A DNA stretch of 64,000 nt from NCBI GenBank assembly GCA_021646415.1, contig SOEU01000007.1:62001-126000 (forward strand). The letters are read 5' to 3'. The notes under the pieces were generated by a model. That model made no database searches. It had not been told where the DNA came from and saw nothing but the letters and a program-made list of their open reading frames with translations. This document shows positions 24,975-33,045 of this stretch, piece by piece. This DNA comes from Candidatus Brocadia sp. (lineage in GTDB: Bacteria; Planctomycetota; Brocadiia; Brocadiales; Brocadiaceae). Both the position numbers and the translations under genes were made by a program. How positions within the stretch are numbered: the first letter of the stretch is position 1; every line of letters starts with the position of its first letter.

Positions 24975-25931
24975 TTGGTTAAGGAAAAACAGGTTATCGT
25001 GGGTTCCAGGGGCAGCAAACTTGCGCTCATCCAAACAAATTGGGTTATATCAGAGCTCAAAAGGTTAAATCCTGGATTTGAATTTCAGATCGAAAAAATT
25101 TCGACAAAGGGTGACAAGATTACCGATGCCCCTTTATCGCGTTTAGGGGGAATTGGTTTATTTACCAAGGAACTGGAGACGGCGCTAATGAAGGGAAAGA
25201 TTGATATTGCTGTTCACAGCGCTAAAGACGTACCCACAGAGTTGCACGAAGGGTTAACGATCGGCGCCACACCCAAACGCGAAGACCCCCATGATGCCCT
25301 TATCACTAATAATAATGCCAATTTAGAAAAGCTGCCTGATAATGCGCGTATTGGTACAAGCAGCCTCCGCAGAAAGGCACAATTGCTTGCTTTTCGGCCC
25401 GATTTCAAAATTTTAGACCTGCGCGGCAATTTGGATACCCGACTCAAAAAACTCGAAACGGACGATCTGGATGCCATAGTAGTTGCCTATGCCGGATTAC
25501 GAAGATTGGGTTACACCGGCCCGATCAGCCAAATTATTCCATTTGACATTATGCTTCCGGCAGTGGGACAAGGTTCGCTCTGTATCGAAATTCGTAACAA
25601 TGATGCCCGAATTCATAAAATTGTTTCTAGCATAGATGACACACAGACCAGGGTTGCAGTTGAAGCAGAACGGGCTCTCCTGGCAAGACTTCAAGGTGGT
25701 TGCCAGGTGCCCATTGGAGCATATGCACAGACACAAAGTAACGAAGTGTGTCTGGAAGCGATCATCTGCACCGTTGACGGCGACCATGCCATACGGGATA
25801 ACCACAGTGGCCCTATCAGTCAAGCAGCAAAAATTGGAGATGAACTTGCCCAAAGGATGCTGGAAAACGGTGGGAAGAGGATTCTTAATGAGATTCGTCA
25901 GGAATTTCAAGGACGCATTGACCACATTTAA
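24975..25931 (+). CDS. hemC: Porphobilinogen deaminase (hydroxymethylbilane synthase)
   Basis: A 318-residue cytosolic enzyme. The start is TTG at 24975 with GGAGAGG seven bases upstream. It polymerises four porphobilinogens to hydroxymethylbilane in heme synthesis. It shows GSRGSKLALIQTNWV, the catalytic-Asp segment AVHSAKDVPTE, IGTSSLRRKAQLL, DLRGNLDTRL, and the dipyrromethane-cofactor Cys in LQGGCQVPIGAYA (near residue 240). Length is normal. It is a single gene with its own promoter and a strong terminator after it. The demand for heme is evident from the cytochromes encoded next door on the opposite strand. Confidence 0.96.
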   Translation: MVKEKQVIVGSRGSKLALIQTNWVISELKRLNPGFEFQIEKISTKGDKITDAPLSRLGGIGLFTKELETALMKGKIDIAVHSAKDVPTELHEGLTIGATPKREDPHDALITNNNANLEKLPDNARIGTSSLRRKAQLLAFRPDFKILDLRGNLDTRLKKLETDDLDAIVVAYAGLRRLGYTGPISQIIPFDIMLPAVGQGSLCIEIRNNDARIHKIVSSIDDTQTRVAVEAERALLARLQGGCQVPIGAYAQTQSNEVCLEAIICTVDGDHAIRDNHSGPISQAAKIGDELAQRMLENGGKRILNEIRQEFQGRIDHI

Positions 25932-26003
25932 AATTTTTGTATTATTTCCTTAAATCAAAGCAAACAAACCATCACCCCAAAAGCTTATTCTTACGATGCC
26001 GTA

Positions 26004-26048
26004 AAACAAGAAAGCCCATGACATTATTCATCATGGGCTTTCTTGTTT
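26004..26048. terminator. Bidirectional intrinsic terminator
   Basis: A perfect 18-bp stem, AAACAAGAAAGCCCATGA and its complement, with a nine-base loop. The A/T ends of the stem give a T-rich tail in either direction. It separates convergent hemC and the HAO-like gene. Confidence 0.85.
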
Positions 26049-26082
26049 AAATCCAGCTTAATTCTTTAAAAGCTTAAATCCA

Positions 26083-27693
26083 CTATTTTGTTAAAGAAAC
26101 TTTCTCTATACGTCCTTCCCTGCGCAACCTGGCTGCTTCTGATTGGATCTTGGTAAACTCCATCATCATTGGAGCCTGACCCCACCACCAGGAAACATCC
26201 TGCTGGGCATGGGCGGTTCCTTTGTAACCCTGGAGTTTATACCAGAACCATAATCTGTTGTACATATTCTCAATATTAGACGGATTATCTTGCTGTTGCA
26301 AGAACATGCCATAAACACCCAGGATAGGTCCCACAACAGGGAATTTGCCCTTCAAGGTCTTGAATGCATTATAAATCGGTTCACCAAGGAATGCCGGACT
26401 AAGCTCCTTCTCTATCCCGTCACTTAACGGGTACGGATCCCTGTCTGCGGCGCTGGGATGGAGGTAACCATCTGCAATCAAGTCCTCAACAACCTTCTGT
26501 GCCTGATCTGCCAGTTTGTGTGCCTGGAACATAAATTCATCCAGTGATTTCAAATAGGTGTCGGCAAATCGATCACTATGGCACTTCGCACAAACCTCTA
26601 GCCAATACGACCTCTTGGCAATATTCTCTTCCGAGTAGATATCAATCTTATCGGCAATAATCTTGATTCCATAAGGATAATCCTTCAATGAAGAGGTATA
26701 TTCAAGATTCTTTGGAGGTACTGTACCCATACGCCATATACCCTTCATGACCGGATTGTGGATAAACCTGCCGTGCTTTTCGTACATGTGGCAAAATTGG
26801 CACGTTGGGGTGCGATAGTCCTTGCCCGGCCTTACCTCGGATAATGGCCTTGTGAAATCAAAATGCTCTTCCTCCTGGTGGTAAATCACACCATGCTTCG
26901 ATTCGCCGTATGATTCCGCATCGGGGTGATCGGGTCCCATGTGACAGGTAATACAGGCCTCCGGTTGTCTTCCTTCTGCAGCGCTGAATTTATGTCTGGT
27001 ATGACATACATCACATTTTTCAGCACCTGAATGGCATAAATCACAGCCATGCTGTCCGTATAGGTAACCCCTCCGCGCAGCCTCTGCATACCAGGGTACT
27101 ATGGTATTTGCCTCCCACGACTGGATATGGTTGGGACGACCCATTTCTCTCTCTCGTAAAAAATCATCAAACTGAGGTCTATGGCACTCACCGCATACCT
27201 CTCCGGTTGGCATCCTGATCTGTTTCTTTTTTGTATCGGCATGGCAATCGAAACAGTGAACTTCGTCTAAAATCCTGCCCGTGCGCTTCTCGATTTCAGC
27301 AGTCTTGCTCGAAAGATAAGCGCTGCTCTTTGGATTTTTATGCCCCGAACTCCTCCAGTCTCGCACAACGCCAGGGGTTGCTTCTTCATGGCATGTTACG
27401 CACAAATCTCTTCGTTCTTTTTCAATAAAGATCGAGTGATCAAGGTTTTTCATGGGTTCGTAGTGTCTGTTGGGCTGCCAGTACATATCAAGCATCTGTG
27501 GCTTGTAATAGTCTTTAAACGGCCCCGCTCCCTCACTAAGCCCAACGTTATCTTTATAAACCGCCCTGTACCAATCAGGCGTTCCCTCATACAGATCTGG
27601 TGGTGTTTCCTTCTTGGGTGGCGGTTCGGCGGCCCACGCCACAGAAGTAAACAGCATCGCAGATAAACACAAGCCTATTCCTAATTTTTTCAT
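26083..27693 (-). CDS. Octaheme hydroxylamine-oxidoreductase-like cytochrome c (HAO family)
   Basis: A 536-residue exported protein. The ATG at 27693 is chosen because GGAGGTG precedes it; an upstream in-frame ATG overlaps that site. The signal peptide ends near AWAA. Eight CxxCH sites are present, at Cys98, 147, 167, 217, 227, 247, 298 and 368, the exact HAO count and spacing, followed by an alpha-helical C-terminus without a membrane anchor. Family members in anammox bacteria oxidise hydroxylamine or hydrazine or reduce nitrite, depending on whether a Tyr crosslinks the catalytic heme. The relevant C-terminal segment (about 475-505) is rich in Tyr/Trp, but I cannot assign the crosslink residue by eye. 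It is last in a three-gene operon after a diheme cytochrome and a cupredoxin-like protein. Confidence 0.9.
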   Translation of the reverse strand: MKKLGIGLCLSAMLFTSVAWAAEPPPKKETPPDLYEGTPDWYRAVYKDNVGLSEGAGPFKDYYKPQMLDMYWQPNRHYEPMKNLDHSIFIEKERRDLCVTCHEEATPGVVRDWRSSGHKNPKSSAYLSSKTAEIEKRTGRILDEVHCFDCHADTKKKQIRMPTGEVCGECHRPQFDDFLREREMGRPNHIQSWEANTIVPWYAEAARRGYLYGQHGCDLCHSGAEKCDVCHTRHKFSAAEGRQPEACITCHMGPDHPDAESYGESKHGVIYHQEEEHFDFTRPLSEVRPGKDYRTPTCQFCHMYEKHGRFIHNPVMKGIWRMGTVPPKNLEYTSSLKDYPYGIKIIADKIDIYSEENIAKRSYWLEVCAKCHSDRFADTYLKSLDEFMFQAHKLADQAQKVVEDLIADGYLHPSAADRDPYPLSDGIEKELSPAFLGEPIYNAFKTLKGKFPVVGPILGVYGMFLQQQDNPSNIENMYNRLWFWYKLQGYKGTAHAQQDVSWWWGQAPMMMEFTKIQSEAARLRREGRIEKVSLTK

Positions 27694-27730
27694 TTCATTC
27701 ACCTCCATAGGTATTAGAACATATTAGATG

Positions 27731-28519
27731 CTATTTATGGGTATTCTCTTCTGGCTTAATAAGTGACATTACATAGTACGTCAAACACCACCTCTCTTCG
27801 TCGGTGAGCTCTTTTGCAAACGATGGCATGGGAGTGCCATTCAATCCCGTGGTAAACCTGAGGTAAACATCCTGGGGTGTATTACCTCCCTTAAACTTCC
27901 CCGTGGTAAAATCAAAGGGTTTTATAGGAAAGCCAAAATCATCTTCCTGTTCAGCAGCACTGGGACCATCTCCACGGCCTTCAATACCATGGCACTTCCA
28001 GCATTCCAGTTTTTCTTCGTAAATTTTTTTGCCCGCTGCAATGCATTTTTCTGTCGGTCTGACCATCAAACCAACCTCTACGGGCGGATCAGGTTTCCTG
28101 AATTCAAACGCCTCAGAAAAACTCTTCAGGACGGGAATTACCGATAGTCGTTGCTCTTCCGTTAAAATGTCCCAGGGAATCATCGTGGAATTCGGAACAC
28201 CAAAGGAAATGGTCCTATAAATATCTTCATCCGTAGGAAGTGAACCACTCGGAGTCGTTCTAAATTTATAGGCACCTCTCGTAAAATCACGTGGCTTGGG
28301 AAGCATCGACCTTGCAAGTGGTCCATTGCCATTTCCCTCCTCCCCGTGACAGGGACTACAATATTTTTTATAGGTATCCTTACCCAACTCCGTAACCTCT
28401 GTTGGTACTTTCAATTCGGCATTAGCATTTATTGGCGCCATTCCCAACATTATGGTTATACTCGCTACCGCCGTTGCACTCCATAAGCCAACCCTATTCA
28501 ATAAGACCTTAGGTTTCAT
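27731..28519 (-). CDS. Exported diheme cytochrome c
   Basis: A 262-residue protein. The ATG at 28519 is chosen because GGAGG precedes it. The signal peptide ends near NANA. Two class I-like domains follow, each with one heme: CSPCHGEEGNGNGP (Cys54-His58) and CWKCHGIEGRGDGP (Cys173-His177). Candidate axial Met are in STMIPW and GTPMPSF. Such diheme proteins carry electrons in the periplasm or anammoxosome. It sits 37 bases upstream of the HAO-like gene and is likely its electron-transfer partner. Confidence 0.9.
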   Translation of the reverse strand: MKPKVLLNRVGLWSATAVASITIMLGMAPINANAELKVPTEVTELGKDTYKKYCSPCHGEEGNGNGPLARSMLPKPRDFTRGAYKFRTTPSGSLPTDEDIYRTISFGVPNSTMIPWDILTEEQRLSVIPVLKSFSEAFEFRKPDPPVEVGLMVRPTEKCIAAGKKIYEEKLECWKCHGIEGRGDGPSAAEQEDDFGFPIKPFDFTTGKFKGGNTPQDVYLRFTTGLNGTPMPSFAKELTDEERWCLTYYVMSLIKPEENTHK

Positions 28520-28597
28520 ATTCAGCCTTCCTCCTTTCCGATTGCAGTTATACAAACTCAACTATTTTGTCTAGCCAGTACACATTTTTGCTTTTTT

Positions 28598-29335
28598 CTA
28601 ATTCTGCGAATAAACAAATTCTATGGTAGTAATTTCATTAGGGCGAACCGTTACCTCCTTTTCTAAGTTTCCTAACTCTTCATGCCATACCTGGAATTTA
28701 TACGTTCCCGGCGGGATATCACAAATTTCAAAATATCCGTTTCTGTCTGTCATATCAAAATAGGGATTATCAAGGACAACAATCCATGCATACGTATTTT
28801 TGTGAAGATCACATGTCAGCTTAATAATTTCGGGATAGTCAAATTTTGTTGATATTCTTTGTTTGTAAGTAGTGCCAAGGTTAAATGGCTGATTCTTCAC
28901 TGACCGGGTGTGAACATTATGCATCACCTCATCGCCATTTAAGATGTCAATCGTGGTTCCTGTCAAAATCGCGAGTACGCGTGGGATGAAAATATTATTC
29001 TGCTGGTCTATTATCGGACGGATTGCAGGTATTACCTTTTTTTTACCGTGTGTGATATTGGCAAGAGAAACAACAGCGTTTTTAAGTCCATTATTGATCT
29101 TACTGAAGACAATTTTTTCAGTTGCAGTTTTCGGCGCCTCTGATAATTCCCAATCGCGATAGAGATTTAATTCCATCGTAGCCAAATCACCCATGTATTT
29201 AACATTGCCAATAACAGTACCACCGTCTGCAACCTCTATCTCAGTGTAACCATTCTTCGCCGATACATCCGTTGAAGATAAGAAATTCAAACCGATGAAC
29301 ACAAACAGGACGCTAAGCAAGAATAACTGTTTCAT
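28598..29335 (-). CDS. Exported cupredoxin-like protein with carboxypeptidase-regulatory-like tail
   Basis: A 245-residue protein with a signal peptide (about 1-26). A beta-rich domain carries cupredoxin-type ligands: His in GDEVMHNVHTRS and Cys/His in LTCDLHKNTYAW. It is followed by a Ig-like/carboxypeptidase-regulatory segment (MTDRNGYFEICDIPPGTYKFQVWHEE). Relatives usually have CxxHxxM; here the Met position is Thr, so the copper site, if any, is altered. It is the first gene of the operon with the diheme cytochrome and the HAO-like protein. Confidence 0.75.
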   Translation of the reverse strand: MKQLFLLSVLFVFIGLNFLSSTDVSAKNGYTEIEVADGGTVIGNVKYMGDLATMELNLYRDWELSEAPKTATEKIVFSKINNGLKNAVVSLANITHGKKKVIPAIRPIIDQQNNIFIPRVLAILTGTTIDILNGDEVMHNVHTRSVKNQPFNLGTTYKQRISTKFDYPEIIKLTCDLHKNTYAWIVVLDNPYFDMTDRNGYFEICDIPPGTYKFQVWHEELGNLEKEVTVRPNEITTIEFVYSQN

Positions 29336-29589
29336 AAAAATTTAATATGGTTTTTAGGCAAAATAATAATGACCACAGACAAATGACAAAAACCGTTCCT
29401 ACATGTTGTAAAAATAGAAAAAAAACAAAATATCTTCTAAGTAGTAAATTTCAGTTATACTTAAATATTTATACGTTCAAGCACTTTTCAGAGATATTAT
29501 TCTTTCCATGATTTCACAAATGAAATGATGCTTTCACAATATAATATTGTTTGCCAAAACATAAGCTCCGTACTCACGAAGAGATATGT

Positions 29590-31737
29590 TTATTGATTCA
29601 GAGATCGTTCTAATGGATTATCAGTTACGGAAAATGTCCCCTTATCAACATTCTTCCCATCAGCAAAGACAAGATAACTGTACTTTCCATAATGAGGGAT
29701 CTTATATCCTACGCTTTTGATTGCATCAGAAGTTAGCCCTAGAAACAAGGCAATACCCTTTTTTACGTTCTTAACGTTTTTAGAAGTCACAAGAAGGCAA
29801 TTCCCTTTATTGTAAACTACATTATTTACCCCAAATGATCCTGCTTCAAGGGAGAAATTTCTGGGTAAATTTTCGACAAACATCTTCGTGAGTCTATTCT
29901 CTGTCAGTCCCCCCAGAATAAACAGGCTTTTTTGACTTAATTCCGTTTCTGTAACCTCCGTGTCTGCCTTTACGGTCGTTTTTTTATCTGTCAGGGATTC
30001 TGCAAGCTTTTTATACGCCTCCTGTGAAGAACTTTCACCACCTGTCGGCAATATAATAACCTTATCATCACTCCCCAATACCAAATCTATCGTAGGGGGA
30101 ATTTCTTCTGTGTGTAGACGTCGGAAGATATCACATTGAGGATCTATGACAATATGTTTGGGTTGAGATTTTGTTCGGATGGAAATGAGGTTAGACCGTT
30201 CTTTTATTTCAGCAATGGTATGAAAATTCCCTTCATCCAGTTCCATTTGAACAGGCACGAAGAGATGATATGGTTTTCCTTTTTGGATAATCTCCATCGT
30301 GACCAACCAACCATCATCTATCTTCTCTATCCCTGTTTTGCCTAATTCGAGAAAGGGCGCACCTTCCCGACTAATCCACTGTTCAAAGAACCAGGATAAA
30401 TCCATCTTGCCGGTATCTTCAAACACACACTGGATATCTTTCCAACTTGCTTGCTGCCAGATCTTTTCTTTGTAAAACCTTCTGAGCGATTGGTAAAACA
30501 ACTCATCCCCAACCATCCGTCTGAGCATGTGGAATACCATCGCCGTCTTTCCATACCCAATGGCACGGGTTGCCTGATCCCTCCTGCCTATAAATTTTTT
30601 TAAAGGAAAATCGTTCTCTTCTGTTACGTAATTGGTGTATTTTCTGCAAATGTCCCTGCGATACTCATCGGCCGATGCACTCTCCTTGAGTTCTTTATAA
30701 TAATAGTCAGCCATGTAGGTTGTTAAACCTTCGCACCAGTTCCCCTGAGATTCATCCACGAAGACCGAATTCCCCCACCAGTTATGTAAAATTTCGTGCC
30801 CCAGAGAAGTGTCTACGATAAATGGCATTTTTACCACGGTATTTCCCAGCAGGGTAAACGAAGGCATGCCATATCCCGTCTGAAAGAAATTTTCCACAAT
30901 GGCAAATTTCCTGTACGGATAGTCCCCCAGGAGTTCTTGATACATATCCAGATAGCGTTTTGTAGCATTTATATACGTCTCTACCAGATCTTGCTCTTCA
31001 GGGAAAAAATAGGCGTAAATATCGATACCCTTATGATTGATACTTGTTACTCTGTATTTTCCGGCCACAAGGTCACATCCCTCTGACACATTCCTTTCTT
31101 CCCACGTGGTATGTGTCTTGCCATCAATTGATTTCCTGCTTACCAGCATACCCTGCGTTACGGCCTCATATCCTTCAGGCGTAATAACAGTCACCCGAAA
31201 AGCCGCAAGAGAACCAGGGATATCCGGATACCACGTGCATGCAGGGCTCATGTAAACCCCCGCCTCGTCAATAATGCCGGTCGTCGCGCCAACGTCCTCC
31301 AATTCTAACGAGGCTGGCTTTCCAAAAAGATACCCTTCGTAAGCAATATCCAGAACCACGCCGCCCGCCTGCCTCAAATCCGCGGGTATTGTAATTTCCA
31401 GGCACTGTACATTCCCGGAAACACCACTTTGGATAAGATTGCCGATATCTAAACCCCTGGTTCGTACCTTAAAATCTAATTTTCTGTCCGAAGAACCAAC
31501 GGACAGGATCTGGAATGTCCCGTTGATAAGGCATGAAACCTTTTCCATATTCGCACCTTGCACCCGCATATGATCGACGACCTTTAGCTTGTGTTCTTTC
31601 AAAAGCAATTCAATTTCTATATTATGGTTTACTACTCTATTTTCACGAATCTCATTAGCATATAAATTAGAAATCGTAGCAATTAATAAAATACACGGAA
31701 AAGCTAAAATACATCTAATTTTCACCGTAGTTAACAT
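29590..31737 (-). CDS. Exported M1-family aminopeptidase-like metalloprotease
   Basis: A 715-residue protein. The ATG at 31737 is chosen because AAAGGAG precedes it. It has a signal peptide (about 1-28), an N-terminal beta domain and the gluzincin site HEILHNWWGNSVFVDES with the downstream Glu of NWCEGLTTYMADYY (HExxH-x18-E near residue 312), as in M1 aminopeptidases. The substrate-recognition GxMEN motif is replaced by YGMPSF, so exopeptidase specificity may differ. The last about 180 residues form an additional domain (GSDDKVIILPTGGE, KSLFILGGLTENRL). It is transcribed toward the HAO operon with a 255-base gap, probably a separate unit. Confidence 0.85.
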   Translation of the reverse strand: MLTTVKIRCILAFPCILLIATISNLYANEIRENRVVNHNIEIELLLKEHKLKVVDHMRVQGANMEKVSCLINGTFQILSVGSSDRKLDFKVRTRGLDIGNLIQSGVSGNVQCLEITIPADLRQAGGVVLDIAYEGYLFGKPASLELEDVGATTGIIDEAGVYMSPACTWYPDIPGSLAAFRVTVITPEGYEAVTQGMLVSRKSIDGKTHTTWEERNVSEGCDLVAGKYRVTSINHKGIDIYAYFFPEEQDLVETYINATKRYLDMYQELLGDYPYRKFAIVENFFQTGYGMPSFTLLGNTVVKMPFIVDTSLGHEILHNWWGNSVFVDESQGNWCEGLTTYMADYYYKELKESASADEYRRDICRKYTNYVTEENDFPLKKFIGRRDQATRAIGYGKTAMVFHMLRRMVGDELFYQSLRRFYKEKIWQQASWKDIQCVFEDTGKMDLSWFFEQWISREGAPFLELGKTGIEKIDDGWLVTMEIIQKGKPYHLFVPVQMELDEGNFHTIAEIKERSNLISIRTKSQPKHIVIDPQCDIFRRLHTEEIPPTIDLVLGSDDKVIILPTGGESSSQEAYKKLAESLTDKKTTVKADTEVTETELSQKSLFILGGLTENRLTKMFVENLPRNFSLEAGSFGVNNVVYNKGNCLLVTSKNVKNVKKGIALFLGLTSDAIKSVGYKIPHYGKYSYLVFADGKNVDKGTFSVTDNPLERSLNQ

Positions 31738-31885
31738 ATCCCACTCCTTTAAAGACTTTTTGAACACTCATTATATTTTTTTGCATTGATTTTAATATTC
31801 GTTCATGTTATTAAATTACCAGTTTCTGTGAAAGCAAAAAATACTACGGTGTAAAAACTTTTCTCCATTTTCATGAAAACGTGTT

Positions 31886-32219
31886 TTAGGAATTTTTTAC
31901 CACTCTAATTCTCCCCTTGAGAAGGTAAGAAAATAAAGGAATCAAGCGATAGCCATTCATCCTGGGGCATACGTCAGCAGCCACTAAAGCTACCCGCTTA
32001 TTTCCAACAACGAAAGGGACGAAAGGCTATAAGAAAATGGATTAGAGCTGCTACTTTGCTCCATAAGTCAGGAAATAGCCCCTGTCCTTGAAAAGAAGTA
32101 AAAGGTCTTGCCAATGATGAGTCTAATCCGCCTGGATTAATAACTCCATGCACGCCACCTGTTCCATCAGCAATCATTTCATGAATGACGAGCATTTCCT
32201 CTAAAGATACCCAGTTCAC
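31886..32219 (-). pseudogene. Doc/Fic-type toxin, frameshifted before the active site
   Basis: From the ATG at 32219 the frame reads SLEEMLVIHEMIADG, GVHGVINPGGLDSSLARP and a helix AALIHFLIAF typical of death-on-curing toxins. One extra base then shifts the frame. In the next frame the Fic motif continues as PFVVGNKRVALVAADV and RMNGYRL to a stop at 31886. The conserved motif His is also lost (Arg codon). So the AMP/phosphate-transfer site is destroyed twice. The start overlaps the antitoxin stop by four bases. Confidence 0.85.
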
Positions 32220-32440
32220 TTTGCAAGTCCTTTTAGTGTTTTGCGATGTTCTTCAATGGATATTTTGGTGAGTTTCTCAATGCGTGCCAGACGCTCTTTA
32301 TCCAGCGGAGGAGGTATCAAAAGAATATCTCCGCCCACTTCAATCACTTCGTAACTATCCCACTGAGAACTTTCTTTAAAAGAGTCGGGCATTGTTATTG
32401 ATTGATCTTTTTCCCTTTTTGCTATTCCGAGATATTTCAT
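32216..32440 (-). CDS. Antitoxin of a Doc-type toxin-antitoxin pair
   Basis: A 74-residue small protein, MKYLGIAKREKDQSITMPDS at the start, a beta-rich N-terminal DNA-binding type, then SYEVIEVGGDILLIPPP and a charged helical C-terminus (KERLARIEKLTKISIEEHRK) that would wrap the toxin. The gene is intact and overlaps the dead doc gene by four bases (ATGA), the standard translational coupling of such operons. It may persist as an orphan antitoxin. Confidence 0.75.
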   Translation of the reverse strand: MKYLGIAKREKDQSITMPDSFKESSQWDSYEVIEVGGDILLIPPPLDKERLARIEKLTKISIEEHRKTLKGLAK

Positions 32441-33045
32441 GGCTCATACCTCCCTTGAAATTAAGGTTTTCGTGCACAAAAAACTCCATCCCATATGTTA
32501 GTGAAGCACTTATCCTAACCATGGGCGAACTGACCCCTCTGTGATTTTACGTGAGCTTTTTTAATCCTTTTATTTGCAGCCTCACTGCAATGTGTTATTG
32601 TTTTTCTTCCTTGCTTTTTATCATGCCAATCTCTTTCATGGCCTGCCTTATATGTTTCTCTCTGACAATAATTAGTTTGTCCTCTTTCTTCTCGTAATCC
32701 CTATAACATCTAAGGATAGGCATCACCCGCCAAAAATTGAGAATTCGTGGTGGGTTCAGTATGAAAGATTTGATCGAAATGGTTTTGACAAAATCCTACG
32801 TTAAATATTCGGGTGTCTACCGCTTTGGAACCGTGGAATTGATTATGGCGGAAAATGCCCTGCCCTACCTGACTTCTTAATAGAGTAAAGAACCCACCCC
32901 TAACCCCTCCAAGGAGGGGAATTGAAAAAGTCCCCTCCTTGGAGGGGATTAGGGATGGGTACAATAGGTAAGACTATTTTTACTTTTTAATATATCGCTG
33001 ATACTTTTTCAAAAAGCTAAATTGTTACAAAAGATTTTTAAGGTA
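32441..33045. other. Spacer with repeats and a possible 42-codon frame
   Basis: No confirmed gene. On the minus strand 32595-32723 encodes a 42-residue frame (MPILRCYRDYEKKEDKLIIV and IRQAMKEIGMIKSKEEK) that may be the tail of a lost gene, because coding-like sequence extends upstream to a TAG. A GGAGGGG repeat pair at 32886-32961 fills the rest. Confidence 0.35.
32886..32961. repeat. Double GGAGGGG palindrome in mirrored arrangement
   Basis: ACCCCTCCAAGGAGGGG and CCCCTCCTTGGAGGGG, separated by a short A-rich loop and themselves flanked by ACCCACCCCTAA and TTAGGGATGGGT. The whole can fold into one long stem or two small ones. It lies downstream of the AddA-like gene. Confidence 0.8.

Noticed and set aside
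32595-32723. 42-codon frame on the minus strand as a real gene
   Set aside because: Coding-like sequence continues upstream of its ATG to a stop, so it is more likely the tail of a lost gene; no family recognised.
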